Shown here: positions 1 to 10,185 of the stretch, piece by piece
Position numbering within the stretch: the first letter of the stretch is position 1
Layout: each line of letters starts with the position of its first letter
Translations under genes and position numbers: made by a program
DNA from: Accumulibacter sp.
GTDB taxonomy: Bacteria > Pseudomonadota > Gammaproteobacteria > Burkholderiales > Rhodocyclaceae
Length of the DNA: 64,000 nt
Direction of reading: 5' to 3'
Assembly (NCBI RefSeq): GCF_029255125.1
Contig: NZ_JAPUVR010000101.1
Span: 1-64,000 of the forward strand
Notes under the pieces: model-generated
Database searches by the model: none
Told to the model about the DNA's origin: nothing
Seen by the model: only the letters and a program-made list of their open reading frames with translations

Positions 1-1
1 C

Positions 2-1675
2 TCAGCGCAGCGTGCGGCGCCCTTTCTTCCCCCAGACGGCAAGCAGCGAGGCCAGCTTTTGGCGCTGCGTCAGGCGTTCGTCGGAAAGCGCTTCGAGGAA
101 GTCGGACAGCGCCTTGGATTTGACAATGGCGAAGCCGGTGAGCAGCGCCGAGGGGATGGCGACGGCGGTGAAGAAGATGATCTTTTCGAGCAAGGACGAG
201 GCGGCAGCGTCGATCAGGTTGATTCCCAGGAAACCGGTGGTGATCGTCGCGACCAGTCCGGCGGTGGTGACGACGGTCAGGCGGACGACGGTATTGGCTT
301 GTCGGCGCAGGCTGTCGCTGTCGAGGTACTGGCTCATGTCCTGGATTTCTTCGCGCAGTTCGCGGTAGAGCTGCTCGCTGCCCAGATGGTCGCGCGTCAT
401 CGTGAAAATGGCGCGCGCCTGCGCCTGATCGGAGATCTCGGTAAACCAGTAGCGATGCGTGAAACGCAGAAAGATTTCGAGGATTTGGCGAATCGCCCGC
501 TTGAAGCGCTTGACCGACTCGGCGTTGCCGATCTGCAGCCGGTTGAGTTCGCTGACCAGACGGTCGGAGAGCATCAGCAGCGCCGCCTTGTGGAAGTGCG
601 GGATGAGCGCGAGCAGAAAGAACTGGTGGCGAAACTGGCCGAGCAGGCCGTTCTCGCTGCCGGTGAAGTAGGCGTCGCGCGCGCTGCCGACCATGACGAA
701 GGCGTGCCCACAGGAGAGCAGCCGGGTACCCGGTTCGGCCGCTTGCGGGTGCCAGTAGCGATCGTGGCAGTACCGCGCTTCGAAGCCGGCGAGATGCTGG
801 TCCGAATAGGGCAGCGAGCCTTTGCGGCCAGGCCCGGCAACGAATACCAGACGAGCGAAATCGCCCCGGCTGAGGCTCGCCGGGTCGTCGAGCGCCAGGT
901 AGGCGAGCAGCGGCATGCGGTGGTATTCGATCTGCCGGTAACGGACCGCGCCCGCTTCGTCGGAGTGGTGAAAGACCAGAGGCCGGAGAAGGAATTCCCA
1001 GTGCGCGGCGATGCACGGAGCGCGGAAGCGGCTGACGAAGGCAAGGTATTTCTGCCGTTCCTCGTAGTCGGAAACGGCAAGCACACGCCCGTCGGCGGCG
1101 ATCCATTCGCTGCGCCGCAGGCAATGGCCGCCGCTCCCATCGTCGTCCCAGTATGGCGGATAGGCGCGCCCGAAGCGATAGAGCGTGTCCTGCACGCGCG
1201 CCAAGTCGAGATCGTCGGCGGCGATTTCGAGCGCCAGGATGACGACGTCGATGTCGTAGAAGAAATAGAGGTCGAGATGGACGACGGTGAAATCGAGCGG
1301 CTGTTCGCTGTCCTTGAAGCTCATGCGCGCGAACGCGATGTCGTAGCGGCGAAAGACACGGATCGGCGACTCGCCAGCGCGCCGGTCGCCCGCCTCGCCG
1401 CCGCTTTCGCCATACAGGAAGCGCTGGACGTAGGGCAGGAAGGTGACGAATTCGCTGTAGTGGCGTTCCTGAAACGCCTGCGCGTCGCCGGAAAACTCGT
1501 CGAGCAATTCGCGCCAGGGATTGTCGGGGCCGCCTGCGAGCAGCAGCTCGTAGGGCTCGGTGAACGGTGCGTCGTCAGCGAGCGGCATCAGTTGCAGCGG
1601 CCAGAGCAGGATCTGGCGGAAGTGTCGCACGCGCTGCTCGGCCTCGGGCTGTGCGGGGGCGCTACTCAGTTCCAT
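2..1675 (-). CDS. CorA-like membrane protein (557 aa)
   Basis: The protein has a long soluble N-terminal part and two hydrophobic segments near the C-terminus (about residues 463-483 and 498-518). They are separated by a short loop reading GFLGIN, which resembles the Gly-Met-Asn signature at the pore mouth of CorA-type Mg2+ channels but has Ile in place of Met. The architecture (cytoplasmic domain, TM, GxN loop, TM, short basic tail) is that of the CorA superfamily. Transport of Mg2+ is not shown. The start at 1675 is chosen because AGGAGGAG lies a few bases upstream; an in-frame ATG at 1831 would run back into mutL. It is divergent from mutL. The gene is complete, with its stop at the very edge of the window. 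Family assignment is moderate, substrate unknown. Confidence 0.6.
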   Translation of the reverse strand: MELSSAPAQPEAEQRVRHFRQILLWPLQLMPLADDAPFTEPYELLLAGGPDNPWRELLDEFSGDAQAFQERHYSEFVTFLPYVQRFLYGESGGEAGDRRAGESPIRVFRRYDIAFARMSFKDSEQPLDFTVVHLDLYFFYDIDVVILALEIAADDLDLARVQDTLYRFGRAYPPYWDDDGSGGHCLRRSEWIAADGRVLAVSDYEERQKYLAFVSRFRAPCIAAHWEFLLRPLVFHHSDEAGAVRYRQIEYHRMPLLAYLALDDPASLSRGDFARLVFVAGPGRKGSLPYSDQHLAGFEARYCHDRYWHPQAAEPGTRLLSCGHAFVMVGSARDAYFTGSENGLLGQFRHQFFLLALIPHFHKAALLMLSDRLVSELNRLQIGNAESVKRFKRAIRQILEIFLRFTHRYWFTEISDQAQARAIFTMTRDHLGSEQLYRELREEIQDMSQYLDSDSLRRQANTVVRLTVVTTAGLVATITTGFLGINLIDAAASSLLEKIIFFTAVAIPSALLTGFAIVKSKALSDFLEALSDERLTQRQKLASLLAVWGKKGRRTLR

Positions 1676-1795
1676 CGACTTCTCCTCCTGAGCGAGATGC
1701 CGCCGGACGGGTTCCCGGCGAACCGACTTCGCGCCGCGCATTGTATCGCCGGCAGCCCGGCACGCGGACCGACGGCGCGTCTGCGGCCCTGCCGG

Positions 1796-1808
1796 TATAA
1801 TCCGCGCA
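1796..1808 (+). promoter_or_regulatory. -10 box of mutL, predicted leaderless start
   Basis: A perfect TATAAT (1796-1801) ends seven bases before the A of the mutL ATG (1808), where transcription would be expected to begin. No Shine-Dalgarno sequence precedes the ATG and no good -35 is seen. This predicts a leaderless mutL mRNA; it is an inference from spacing only. Confidence 0.4.
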
Positions 1809-3742
1809 TGCCCGCCGCACCCCGCATTCATCTGCTGCCCGAGCTGCTGATCAGCCAGATCGCCGCCGGCGAGGTCGTCGAACGGCCGGCTTCAGTGCTC
1901 AAGGAACTGCTCGAGAACGCGCTCGATGCCGGCAGTTCGGCGATCCGCATCGAGCTCGAGGAAGGCGGCGTCAAGCTGATCCGGGTCAGTGACGACGGCT
2001 GCGGAATCGCGCGCGACGAGCTGGCGTTGGCGCTCACTCGACACGCAACGTCGAAAATTGCTTCGTTGGACGACCTCGAACGCGTCGCCACACTCGGTTT
2101 TCGCGGCGAGGCACTCGCCTCGGTAGCGGCCGTTGCGCACCTGACGCTGACCAGCCGGTCAAGCAGCGAGCGCGACGCCGGCGGGCACGCCTGGCGGCTC
2201 GCCGGCCAGCCCGGCGCGTCGCTCGAACCAGCGGCGCTGGCCGCCGGGACGGTCGTCGAAATGCGCGACCTGTATTACAACACGCCGGCACGGCGCAAGT
2301 TCCTCAAGTCGGACAACACCGAATTCGCGCACTGCGCGGAAATCGTCCGACGCACCGCGCTGGCGCATCCGGCGGTCGCTTTCACGCTGACGCACAACGG
2401 CCGGCAAAGTTTCCGGCTCACCGCCGGCGAGGCGCGCGAGCGTGTCGGCGCCATCCTCGGCGACGACTTTCTCGCCGAATCGCGTTCCGTCGATGTGGCC
2501 GGCGCCAGCCTGCGCGTCGCCGGCCACTGTGCGCTGCCCGCCTATTCGCGGGCCCGCGCCGACGCACAGTATTGCTACGTCAACGGCCGCTTCGTGCGCG
2601 ACAAGCTGCTCGCGCACGCCGTGCGCGAAGCCTACCAGGACCTGCTGCACGGTAGCCGCTACCCAGCATACTGCCTGTTCATCGAAGTCGACCCGGCGAC
2701 CGTCGACGTCAACGTCCACCCGCAGAAAACCGAGGTCCGCTTCCGCGATCCGCGCAGCGTCCACCAACTGGTCTATCACGCCGTACAGCGCGTCCTCGCC
2801 AGCCCCTTGGCCGACGGCGGCGGCGGTACGCGCGCGCTGGCCCCCCCCAGCGCCCCAGACGCTTCTTCGACCGCCACGTCGGACTCGTCGGCTGCTCGCG
2901 CAAACCCGGTCCTCGGCGCGTCAGCCGGCGTTTTCGGCACCCGCTTCGGCAGCGCTTTCGGTAGTCCGTTCAAGCCGCTGCCCGAGCGCGCCGCGAGTCT
3001 GCCATTTGCCGGGCGTTCTGCCGCCTCGAGTGGCCAGCGACCGACCTTCAGCACGCCGCCGGTCGCCGCCGAACCCCCGCTGGCGGCCGATTACGCGGCC
3101 TTCGCCCGCGCGCCGGCTGATGCGACGAACGGCGACGGCGCGCCGGAACTGGCGGCGACGCCGCTTCTCGGCTACGCGCTGGGCCAGTTGCACGGCGTCT
3201 ATATCCTGGCTCAGAACAGCCAGGGTCTGGTCGTCGTCGACCTGCACGCGGCGCACGAGCGCATCCTCTACGAGAAGCTGAAGCAGGCGCTGGACGGGCA
3301 GAAGCTGGCGACCCAGGCACTGCTGATTCCAGCGGTGATTCACCTCGAACCACTTGATCTGGCGGCAGCCGACGAGAACGCCGAGACGCTACACGAGCTG
3401 GGTTTCGATCTGGCGGTGGTCGGACCACGCCAGCTTGCCGTCCGCAGTCTGCCCACGCTGCTCGTCGGCGCCGATCCCGCGCCGCTGGTGCGCACCTTGC
3501 TCAGCGAACTGCGCACGCACGGCGTGACGCAACTGATGACGACGCGGCGTAACGAGTTTCTCGCCGAACTGGCCTGCCACGGCGCCGTGCGTGCCCGGCG
3601 CCAGCTTGCACCGGCCGAGATGAACGCCCTGCTGCGCCAGATGGAAGCCACCGAGCGCGCCGGCCATTGCAATCACGGCCGCCCGACGTGGATGCAACTG
3701 ACGCTGGCCGATCTCGACCGTCAATTTCTGCGCGGCCGATGA
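1808..3742 (+). CDS. mutL: DNA mismatch repair protein MutL (endonuclease type)
   Basis: MutL links mismatch recognition by MutS to strand incision and repair. The N-terminal GHKL ATPase motifs are clear: ISQIAAGEVVERP, the ELLENALDAG helix with the catalytic Glu/Asn, and DDGCGI. A Pro/Ala-rich linker spans about residues 335-440. The C-terminal dimerisation domain holds DLHAAHERILYE near residue 478, which fits the DQHA(X)2E(X)4E endonuclease signature apart from Leu for Gln, plus ACHGAVRAR and the CNHGRPT zinc-site motif. MutL of this type nicks DNA itself, as known for Neisseria and Pseudomonas, so a separate MutH would not be needed. At 644 aa the length is normal. The start is the first Met aligned with the family N-terminus. 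The TGA overlaps the miaA ATG (ATGA). Confidence 0.97.
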   Translation: MPAAPRIHLLPELLISQIAAGEVVERPASVLKELLENALDAGSSAIRIELEEGGVKLIRVSDDGCGIARDELALALTRHATSKIASLDDLERVATLGFRGEALASVAAVAHLTLTSRSSSERDAGGHAWRLAGQPGASLEPAALAAGTVVEMRDLYYNTPARRKFLKSDNTEFAHCAEIVRRTALAHPAVAFTLTHNGRQSFRLTAGEARERVGAILGDDFLAESRSVDVAGASLRVAGHCALPAYSRARADAQYCYVNGRFVRDKLLAHAVREAYQDLLHGSRYPAYCLFIEVDPATVDVNVHPQKTEVRFRDPRSVHQLVYHAVQRVLASPLADGGGGTRALAPPSAPDASSTATSDSSAARANPVLGASAGVFGTRFGSAFGSPFKPLPERAASLPFAGRSAASSGQRPTFSTPPVAAEPPLAADYAAFARAPADATNGDGAPELAATPLLGYALGQLHGVYILAQNSQGLVVVDLHAAHERILYEKLKQALDGQKLATQALLIPAVIHLEPLDLAAADENAETLHELGFDLAVVGPRQLAVRSLPTLLVGADPAPLVRTLLSELRTHGVTQLMTTRRNEFLAELACHGAVRARRQLAPAEMNALLRQMEATERAGHCNHGRPTWMQLTLADLDRQFLRGR

Positions 3743-4695
3743 ACGCCGGCGCGCCGCCCGCTCCTGCGCTGCCGCCGGCGATCCTGCTGATGGGGCCGAC
3801 CGCCGCCGGAAAGACCGCGGTCGCGCTCGAGCTTGCCCGCCGATTCCCGGTCGAGCTGATCAGCGTCGATTCGGCGCAGGTCTTCCGTGACATGGTGATC
3901 GGCACGGCGAAGCCCGACGCGGCAACGCTGGCCGCTTTTCCACATCGCCTGATCGACCTGATCAGCCCGGAAGAAGCGTATTCAGCGGCGCGCTTCCGGC
4001 GCGATGCACTCGCCGCGATGAACGAAATCAGCCAGGCCGGGCGCGTACCGCTGCTCGTCGGCGGAACGATGCTGTACTTCAAGGCGCTGCTCGACGGCCT
4101 CGCCGAACTCCCGTCGGCCGACGCCGGGCTGCGCGCAGCGCTCGATCTGAAGGCCGCGGCGCACGGTTGGCCGGCGCTGCACGCCGAGCTTGCCGCGGTC
4201 GACCCGGCCACCGCCGCACGCCTGCCGACTACCGACGCGCAGCGCATTCAGCGCGCGCTCGAAGTCTTCGAGCTCACCGGACGCCCGCTATCTGCGCTGC
4301 TCGCTAGGCGCGAACGGCCACCGCCGACGCACCAGCTTCTCGCCGTCGGTCTGCTCCCGAGCGCGCGCAGCGACTTGCATCAACGCATCGCGGAGCGCTT
4401 CGACGGCATGCTGGCGGCGGGTCTGGAAAGCGAAGTCGAACGTCTGCGCAGCACTTATCGACTGCACGGCGAGCTGCCGGCGATGCGCTGCGTCGGCTAC
4501 CGACAGGTCTGGGAGGTCATCGAGGGGAAAGCGCCACGCGAGGAACTGCGCGAGCGCGGGATCTACGCCACGCGCCAACTGGCCAAGCGCCAGATCACCT
4601 GGCTGGCCAATACGCTGCGGCCACAGGTCGTCGATTGCCTGGCGAGCGATCTGCCGGCGCGCGTCATGCGGCTGGTCGCACCGCTCTTCGCTTGA
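3739..4695 (+). CDS. miaA: tRNA dimethylallyltransferase MiaA
   Basis: MiaA transfers a dimethylallyl group from DMAPP to N6 of A37 in tRNAs that read UNN codons. The N-terminal P-loop GPTAAGKT, the following ELISVDSAQVFRDMVIGTAKP segment (the family usually has VYRGM/L) and the later RCVGYRQVWE block are diagnostic. At 318 aa the length is typical. The ATG overlaps the mutL stop by four bases, so the two genes are probably translationally coupled; a mutL-miaA pair is common in proteobacteria. Confidence 0.97.
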   Translation: MNAGAPPAPALPPAILLMGPTAAGKTAVALELARRFPVELISVDSAQVFRDMVIGTAKPDAATLAAFPHRLIDLISPEEAYSAARFRRDALAAMNEISQAGRVPLLVGGTMLYFKALLDGLAELPSADAGLRAALDLKAAAHGWPALHAELAAVDPATAARLPTTDAQRIQRALEVFELTGRPLSALLARRERPPPTHQLLAVGLLPSARSDLHQRIAERFDGMLAAGLESEVERLRSTYRLHGELPAMRCVGYRQVWEVIEGKAPREELRERGIYATRQLAKRQITWLANTLRPQVVDCLASDLPARVMRLVAPLFA

Positions 4696-4767
4696 ACCGC
4701 GGGCCGCAAGTGCACCGGCAAGCGTTCAGGGGCCGGCGGTAAGAGACGATGAGCGGCCGTTCTTTCT

Positions 4768-4776
4768 GGTAGAATC
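4768..4776 (+). promoter_or_regulatory. Extended -10 promoter before the DUF3579 gene
   Basis: TGG-TAGAAT (TG at 4768-4769, hexamer 4771-4776) is an extended -10 element in the 172-bp gap between miaA and the next gene. It predicts a leader of about 85 nt. No convincing -35 hexamer is present. The same TGn plus TAGAAT or TATACT form recurs before nadC, kdsD and cysS in this window. Confidence 0.4.
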
Positions 4777-4867
4777 GGATGATCGATGCCGTTTCCAGCC
4801 GAACGACGGCAGGCGAAACCCGCTATCGAGACCACTGCGGTGCGCCGCGTTACGACTTCACCAGGAC

Positions 4868-5164
4868 ATGACCACTTCAACGCACTCCTCGTTCATCATC
4901 GTCGGTGTGACGACTTCCGGCAAGCGGTTCCGGCCCAGCGACTGGGCCGAGAGACTATGCGGTGTTCTCTCGGCTTTTGGCGCCGAAAAGAGAATGCGTT
5001 ATTCGCCCTACGTCGGCCCGCGCAACCATAAGGGCGAGAAGGCGGTTTTCGTCGATGGGCGCTTGTACGAGATCGAACCGATGGCCTATCGCTTCGTTCT
5101 GCATTTCGCCCAGGACAACGACCTGCAGCTCATCCAGGATGCACCGGCGGCCGTCCCGGCCTAG
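4868..5164 (+). CDS. DUF3579 family protein (98 aa)
   Basis: This is a small soluble protein of the DUF3579 family, a group largely restricted to betaproteobacteria and without a known function. Recognisable blocks are FIIVGVTTSGKRFRPSDWAER, the LCGVLSAFG segment and IEPMAYRFVLHFAQDNDLQ. No signal peptide, membrane segment or metal-binding motif is visible. The start is the ATG with AGGA just upstream (4862-4865). It lies downstream of miaA with its own candidate promoter and converges on murA. The family call is from memory of its conserved blocks. Confidence 0.85.
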   Translation: MTTSTHSSFIIVGVTTSGKRFRPSDWAERLCGVLSAFGAEKRMRYSPYVGPRNHKGEKAVFVDGRLYEIEPMAYRFVLHFAQDNDLQLIQDAPAAVPA

Positions 5165-5208
5165 AACGACAAGCCCGGCAAGCGCCTGGCAAGCCCCGCC
5201 AGGATGGG

Positions 5209-5234
5209 GTCTGCGCGCGCTCGCTGGCGCAGAC
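5209..5234. repeat. Hairpin between convergent DUF3579 and murA genes
   Basis: GTCTGCGC (5209-5216) and GCGCAGAC (5227-5234) form an 8-bp inverted repeat in the 103-bp gap between two converging genes. No T tract follows on either strand, so intrinsic termination is doubtful; it could stabilise transcript 3' ends. Confidence 0.35.
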
Positions 5235-5267
5235 TGACGGCGTCGCCTCGACTCGCCGCGCTGCCGC

Positions 5268-6771
<1,504 letters not shown>

Positions 6772-6774
6772 GTT

Positions 6775-7527
6775 TCAGGACCTCAGTTTGTAACCACTTC
6801 TGAGCAACGCCAGCGTTGCCGCGGAGACCACCAGAAGACTGGTGAGAATGACTGCCAGACTGACTTCGGGCGGCACGTCGGAGACGCCGAAGAAGCCGTA
6901 GCGGAAGCCGTCAATCATGTAGAACACCGGATTGAAGTGCGAAACGTTCTGCCAGAAGGCGGGCAAGGAGTGAATCGAGTAGAAGACGCCCGAGAGCATC
7001 GTCAGCGGCATGATCAGGAAGTTCTGGAAAGCCGCCAGTTGATCGAACTTGTCGGCCCAAATCCCGGCGACCATTCCCAGCGCTCCCATGATGCCGCCAC
7101 CGAGAACGACGAAGACGAGAATCCACAAGGGCGAGGCAAAATCGGGAACGGCAAACCATAGGGTCACCAGGAGAACGCCGACACCGACCAGCAAGCCGCG
7201 CAGGATGGCGGCGACGACGTAGGCAAGAAAGAATTCGCCATAGGAAATCGGCGGCAACAGGACGAAAACGACGCTGCCGGTGACCTTCGACTGGATCAAG
7301 CTCGATGAGGTGTTGGCAAAAGCGTTCTGCAGCGCCGACATCATGACCAGACCGGGAATCAGGAAAGCCGTGTAGGGCACGCCGTGAACTTCGACGTGCC
7401 GGTCGAGGACGTGCGAAAAAATCAGCAGGTAAAGCAAAGCGGTGAGCACGGGCGCGGCAACGGTCTGGAAACTGACTTTCCAGAAGCGCAGCACTTCCTT
7501 GTAAAGCAGCGTACGGAAACCGATCAT
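6775..7527 (-). CDS. yadH: ABC-2 type transporter permease YadH
   Basis: This is an inner-membrane permease of 250 aa with six hydrophobic segments. It contains the ABC-2 signature regions FLIPGLVMMSALQNAFANTSSS and LSGVFYSIHSLPAFWQNVSHFNPVFYMIDGFRYGFFG, closely like E. coli YadH. It forms an exporter with the ATPase encoded just upstream. The start codon overlaps the yadG stop by four bases. Substrate is unknown. Insertion of yadGH between mlaB and ibaG is a known betaproteobacterial arrangement and suggests a cell-envelope role, which is inference. Confidence 0.92.
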   Translation of the reverse strand: MIGFRTLLYKEVLRFWKVSFQTVAAPVLTALLYLLIFSHVLDRHVEVHGVPYTAFLIPGLVMMSALQNAFANTSSSLIQSKVTGSVVFVLLPPISYGEFFLAYVVAAILRGLLVGVGVLLVTLWFAVPDFASPLWILVFVVLGGGIMGALGMVAGIWADKFDQLAAFQNFLIMPLTMLSGVFYSIHSLPAFWQNVSHFNPVFYMIDGFRYGFFGVSDVPPEVSLAVILTSLLVVSAATLALLRSGYKLRS

Positions 7528-8453
7528 CGTGCTGCGCGCGCCCCGCCGCTGTCGCAGCTGCTTTGCATCACGCCGAGAAAGACGTCTTCGAGATCGGCCT
7601 GGCTCAGACGCAGGTCGTCGATCAGGCAGCCAGATTGGCGCAGCGTCGCCAATACCGGCTCAATCTCGCCCAGGCGGCTGAGGTGGAAACTCCAGCTTCC
7701 CTCGCCGCCGGTCGCACGCGCGTGCAGTTCCGGCGGCAGCGGCACCGCACCTGCCAGGCGTACCGTCAACGTCTGTCCGGCAAAGCGGGCCAGCAGGTTG
7801 CTCGTCGTGTCGAGCGCGACGATGCGCCCCTGCTTGAGCATGGCAATTCGGCTGCACAGCGCCTCCGCTTCCTCGAGATAGTGCGTGGTCAGGATGACTG
7901 TGTGTCCGTCGCGATTGAGCCGGCGAATGAACTGCCACAGACCCTGGCGCAGCTCGACGTCCACGCCCGCCGTCGGCTCGTCGAGGACGATCACCGGCGG
8001 CTTGTGGACCAGCGCCTGGGCGACCAGGACGCGACGCTTCATGCCGCCCGAAAGGCGGCGCATGTTGACATCGGCCTTGCCGGTCAGGTCGAGGTTGGCG
8101 AGAATCTCGTCGATCCAGTCGTCGTTGCGTCGAATGCCGAAGTAACCCGACTGGATGCGCAAGGTTTCGCGCACCGAGAAAAAGGGGTCGAAGACCAGTT
8201 CCTGCGGCACGACGCCAAGCAGCCGGCGGGCGGCGCGGTAGTCGCTGACGACATCGTGGCCAAGCACGTCGAGGCGGCCGGCGTCGGGACGGACGAGACC
8301 GGCCAGACAGGAAATCAGCGTCGTCTTGCCGGCGCCATTCGGGCCCAGCAGACCGAAAAACTCACCCTCACCAATCTGCAGCGAGACGCCGGCCAACGCC
8401 TGCAGAGAAGAGAAGCGTTTCTCGACCCGATCAATCGATACGGCAACGTTCAT
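7524..8453 (-). CDS. yadG: ABC transporter ATPase YadG
   Basis: This cytoplasmic ATPase of 309 aa drives YadH. Walker A GPNGAGKTT, the signature RRLSGGMKRR, and Walker B VIVLDEPTAGVD followed by the switch His in TTHYLEE are all present. A C-terminal extension of about 70 residues after the nucleotide-binding domain is normal for the subfamily. It is 32 bp downstream of mlaB in the same operon. Confidence 0.94.
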   Translation of the reverse strand: MNVAVSIDRVEKRFSSLQALAGVSLQIGEGEFFGLLGPNGAGKTTLISCLAGLVRPDAGRLDVLGHDVVSDYRAARRLLGVVPQELVFDPFFSVRETLRIQSGYFGIRRNDDWIDEILANLDLTGKADVNMRRLSGGMKRRVLVAQALVHKPPVIVLDEPTAGVDVELRQGLWQFIRRLNRDGHTVILTTHYLEEAEALCSRIAMLKQGRIVALDTTSNLLARFAGQTLTVRLAGAVPLPPELHARATGGEGSWSFHLSRLGEIEPVLATLRQSGCLIDDLRLSQADLEDVFLGVMQSSCDSGGARAAR

Positions 8454-8485
8454 GCCAGGTCAGTGGACGAAGCCGTCTGGCGCCA

Positions 8486-8779
8486 TCAGGCGAGCGGCAG
8501 GAGTTCGGACACTCCGTAGAGCTCGGCCAGGCTGAGCATGCTCGCCGGCGGGTTGACCAGGCGCACGCCGACACCCTGTCGGGCTGCCGTACGCAACCAG
8601 GCAAAAACGACGCTCAGGGCTGACGAGTCGACCTCTTGCACCTGGCCGAGGTCGATCAGGACGAGTCCCGCCGGCGGCGCGGAGCGCAGGCTGTCACGCC
8701 CGGCCGCCAGCAGATCCGCTGCGTTGGCGATCAGCATCGGGGCACTGACGCACAGGGTACCGTTGTCGCGAGCAATCAT
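8486..8779 (-). CDS. mlaB: STAS-domain protein MlaB
   Basis: This 97-aa STAS domain contains the LVLIDLGQVQEVDSSALSVV core; the Asp-Ser-Ser segment is the usual STAS phosphorylation-site region. In the MlaFEDB complex MlaB binds the ATPase MlaF and is needed for its assembly and activity. The ATG overlaps the end of mlaC (ATGA), and the gene is the last mla member before yadG. Confidence 0.92.
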   Translation of the reverse strand: MIARDNGTLCVSAPMLIANAADLLAAGRDSLRSAPPAGLVLIDLGQVQEVDSSALSVVFAWLRTAARQGVGVRLVNPPASMLSLAELYGVSELLPLA

Positions 8780-9390
8780 TTCTTTCCGGATTCAAGCTGC
8801 TTGTTCCGGTTGACCAGCATCTGGATCAGGCCGTCGATTCCGCTGTTGCGCACTTCCTGACCAAAGGTATCACGGTAGTTGGTCACCAGGCTGACGCCGG
8901 CAACGATCACGTCGTAGACCTTCCACGCATTTCCCTGCTTTTCCAGAGCGTAGTCGAGTTGCACCGGTTTGCTGCCGGGCTGCAGGATTTCGGTTTTGAT
9001 CAGAACATCGCTCTCGCCCGCCTGCAGCTTGCTCGGCTTGTAGGAAACGGTCTGGTTCTTGTACGAAGTCAGCGCGTTCGAGTAGGTCCGCACGAGCAGC
9101 GTCTTGAACTCATCGGCGAGGCGCTTCTTCTGTTCCGGCGTCGCCTTGCTCCAGTCGCGCCCGACGGCGAGCGCCGTCATGCGCTGGAAGTTGAAATACG
9201 GCAATACCTTGCTTTCAACCAGATCGATCGCCTTGCGCGTGTTGCCGCCCTGAATGTCCTTGTCCTGGCGAACGATGTTCAGTACGTCGTCGGTCACCTG
9301 GCGGACCAGCGCATCAGGCGCCACCTCCTGCGCCAGGGCGACAGACAGGCTGAGAAAAAGGGCAACAAGGAGCGAGCAGAACGATTTCAT
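8776..9390 (-). CDS. mlaC: Periplasmic phospholipid shuttle MlaC
   Basis: MlaC ferries phospholipids across the periplasm between the MlaA complex in the outer membrane and MlaFEDB in the inner membrane. A Sec signal peptide covers about residues 1-20 (hydrophobic LLVALFLSLSVALA). The Tol_Tol_Ttg2 family core follows, with YFNFQRMTALAVGRDW and the RTYSNALTSYKNQTV segment. At 204 aa the length is usual. It follows mlaA by 67 bp rather than the tight overlaps found elsewhere in the operon. Confidence 0.95.
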   Translation of the reverse strand: MKSFCSLLVALFLSLSVALAQEVAPDALVRQVTDDVLNIVRQDKDIQGGNTRKAIDLVESKVLPYFNFQRMTALAVGRDWSKATPEQKKRLADEFKTLLVRTYSNALTSYKNQTVSYKPSKLQAGESDVLIKTEILQPGSKPVQLDYALEKQGNAWKVYDVIVAGVSLVTNYRDTFGQEVRNSGIDGLIQMLVNRNKQLESGKK

Positions 9391-9457
9391 GAGATGGTTC
9401 CCAACCAGAAAGGCTAGTGGCTTAACGCAGCATCGCCGTGACGGACGACGGCGACGA

Positions 9458-10168
9458 TCACTCCTCCGGGCGCAACCGCGGCGGGTTGCCGTCGTAAATC
9501 TCGCTGCGCCGATGCTGCAGATAGGCGTCCCTGATGTAGCTGTACTTGTCGAAGGCCGCCTCCTCGACCACCTTGTCGGTCGGCAGCAAGCTCGCCCGCA
9601 TGTCGATGATGCGCGTTCCCAGCAGGCTGTTGCGCAAGGGAACGCGGTCGATGCGCGCTACCGGATCGTAGAGGATGTCAACACCCCAGCCGAGCGTATC
9701 ACGCGTCGTGCGCGGACCGATGATCGGCCAGTAGAAAAAGGGACCGTCCGGCACTCCCCAGCGCCCCAGCGTCTGGCCAAACTCCTCGCTGTGTTTGGCC
9801 AGCCCCATTTCGCTGGCGACATCGAAAGCACCGCCGATGCCGACCGTCGAGTTGATCAGCACGCGCCCGACATCGGAAACCGCCTGCTCAGGCTTGCCCT
9901 GCAACAGGTTGTTGACCGCCGTCCAGCCGTCCCAGATGTTGCCGAAGAAGTTGCCGATGATCACTTTGACCGGCAAGGGAGCGGCCGCATCGTAGCCTTG
10001 CGCGACCGGCTTGACGACGACATCGATCCCCTCATTGACGGCAAACATCGCCCGATTGAACGATTCGAAGGGATCCTTCGGGTTGTTCGCGGTGGTTGCG
10101 CAACCGCCGCAAGACAAAGCGAGCGCCATTGCGACAGCGGCGAGTGGAGTTGACTGGCCTTGTTTCAC
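9458..10168 (-). CDS. mlaA: Outer-membrane lipoprotein MlaA (VacJ)
   Basis: MlaA is an outer-membrane ring-shaped lipoprotein that removes phospholipids from the outer leaflet. The N-terminal hydrophobic stretch ends in ALSCGGC, giving a lipid-attachment Cys at about residue 20 or 23. The family blocks DPFESFNRAMFAVNEGID, FFGNIWDGWTAVNNLLQGK, RVLINSTVGIGGAFDVA and GPFFYWPIIGPRTTRDTLG follow. The start is a GTG at 10168 with GGGAGGGA upstream. In E. coli mlaA is elsewhere; here it is inside the operon between mlaD and mlaC. Confidence 0.95.
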   Translation of the reverse strand: MKQGQSTPLAAVAMALALSCGGCATTANNPKDPFESFNRAMFAVNEGIDVVVKPVAQGYDAAAPLPVKVIIGNFFGNIWDGWTAVNNLLQGKPEQAVSDVGRVLINSTVGIGGAFDVASEMGLAKHSEEFGQTLGRWGVPDGPFFYWPIIGPRTTRDTLGWGVDILYDPVARIDRVPLRNSLLGTRIIDMRASLLPTDKVVEEAAFDKYSYIRDAYLQHRRSEIYDGNPPRLRPEE

Positions 10169-10185
10169 TGGATTCCCTCCCTGCT

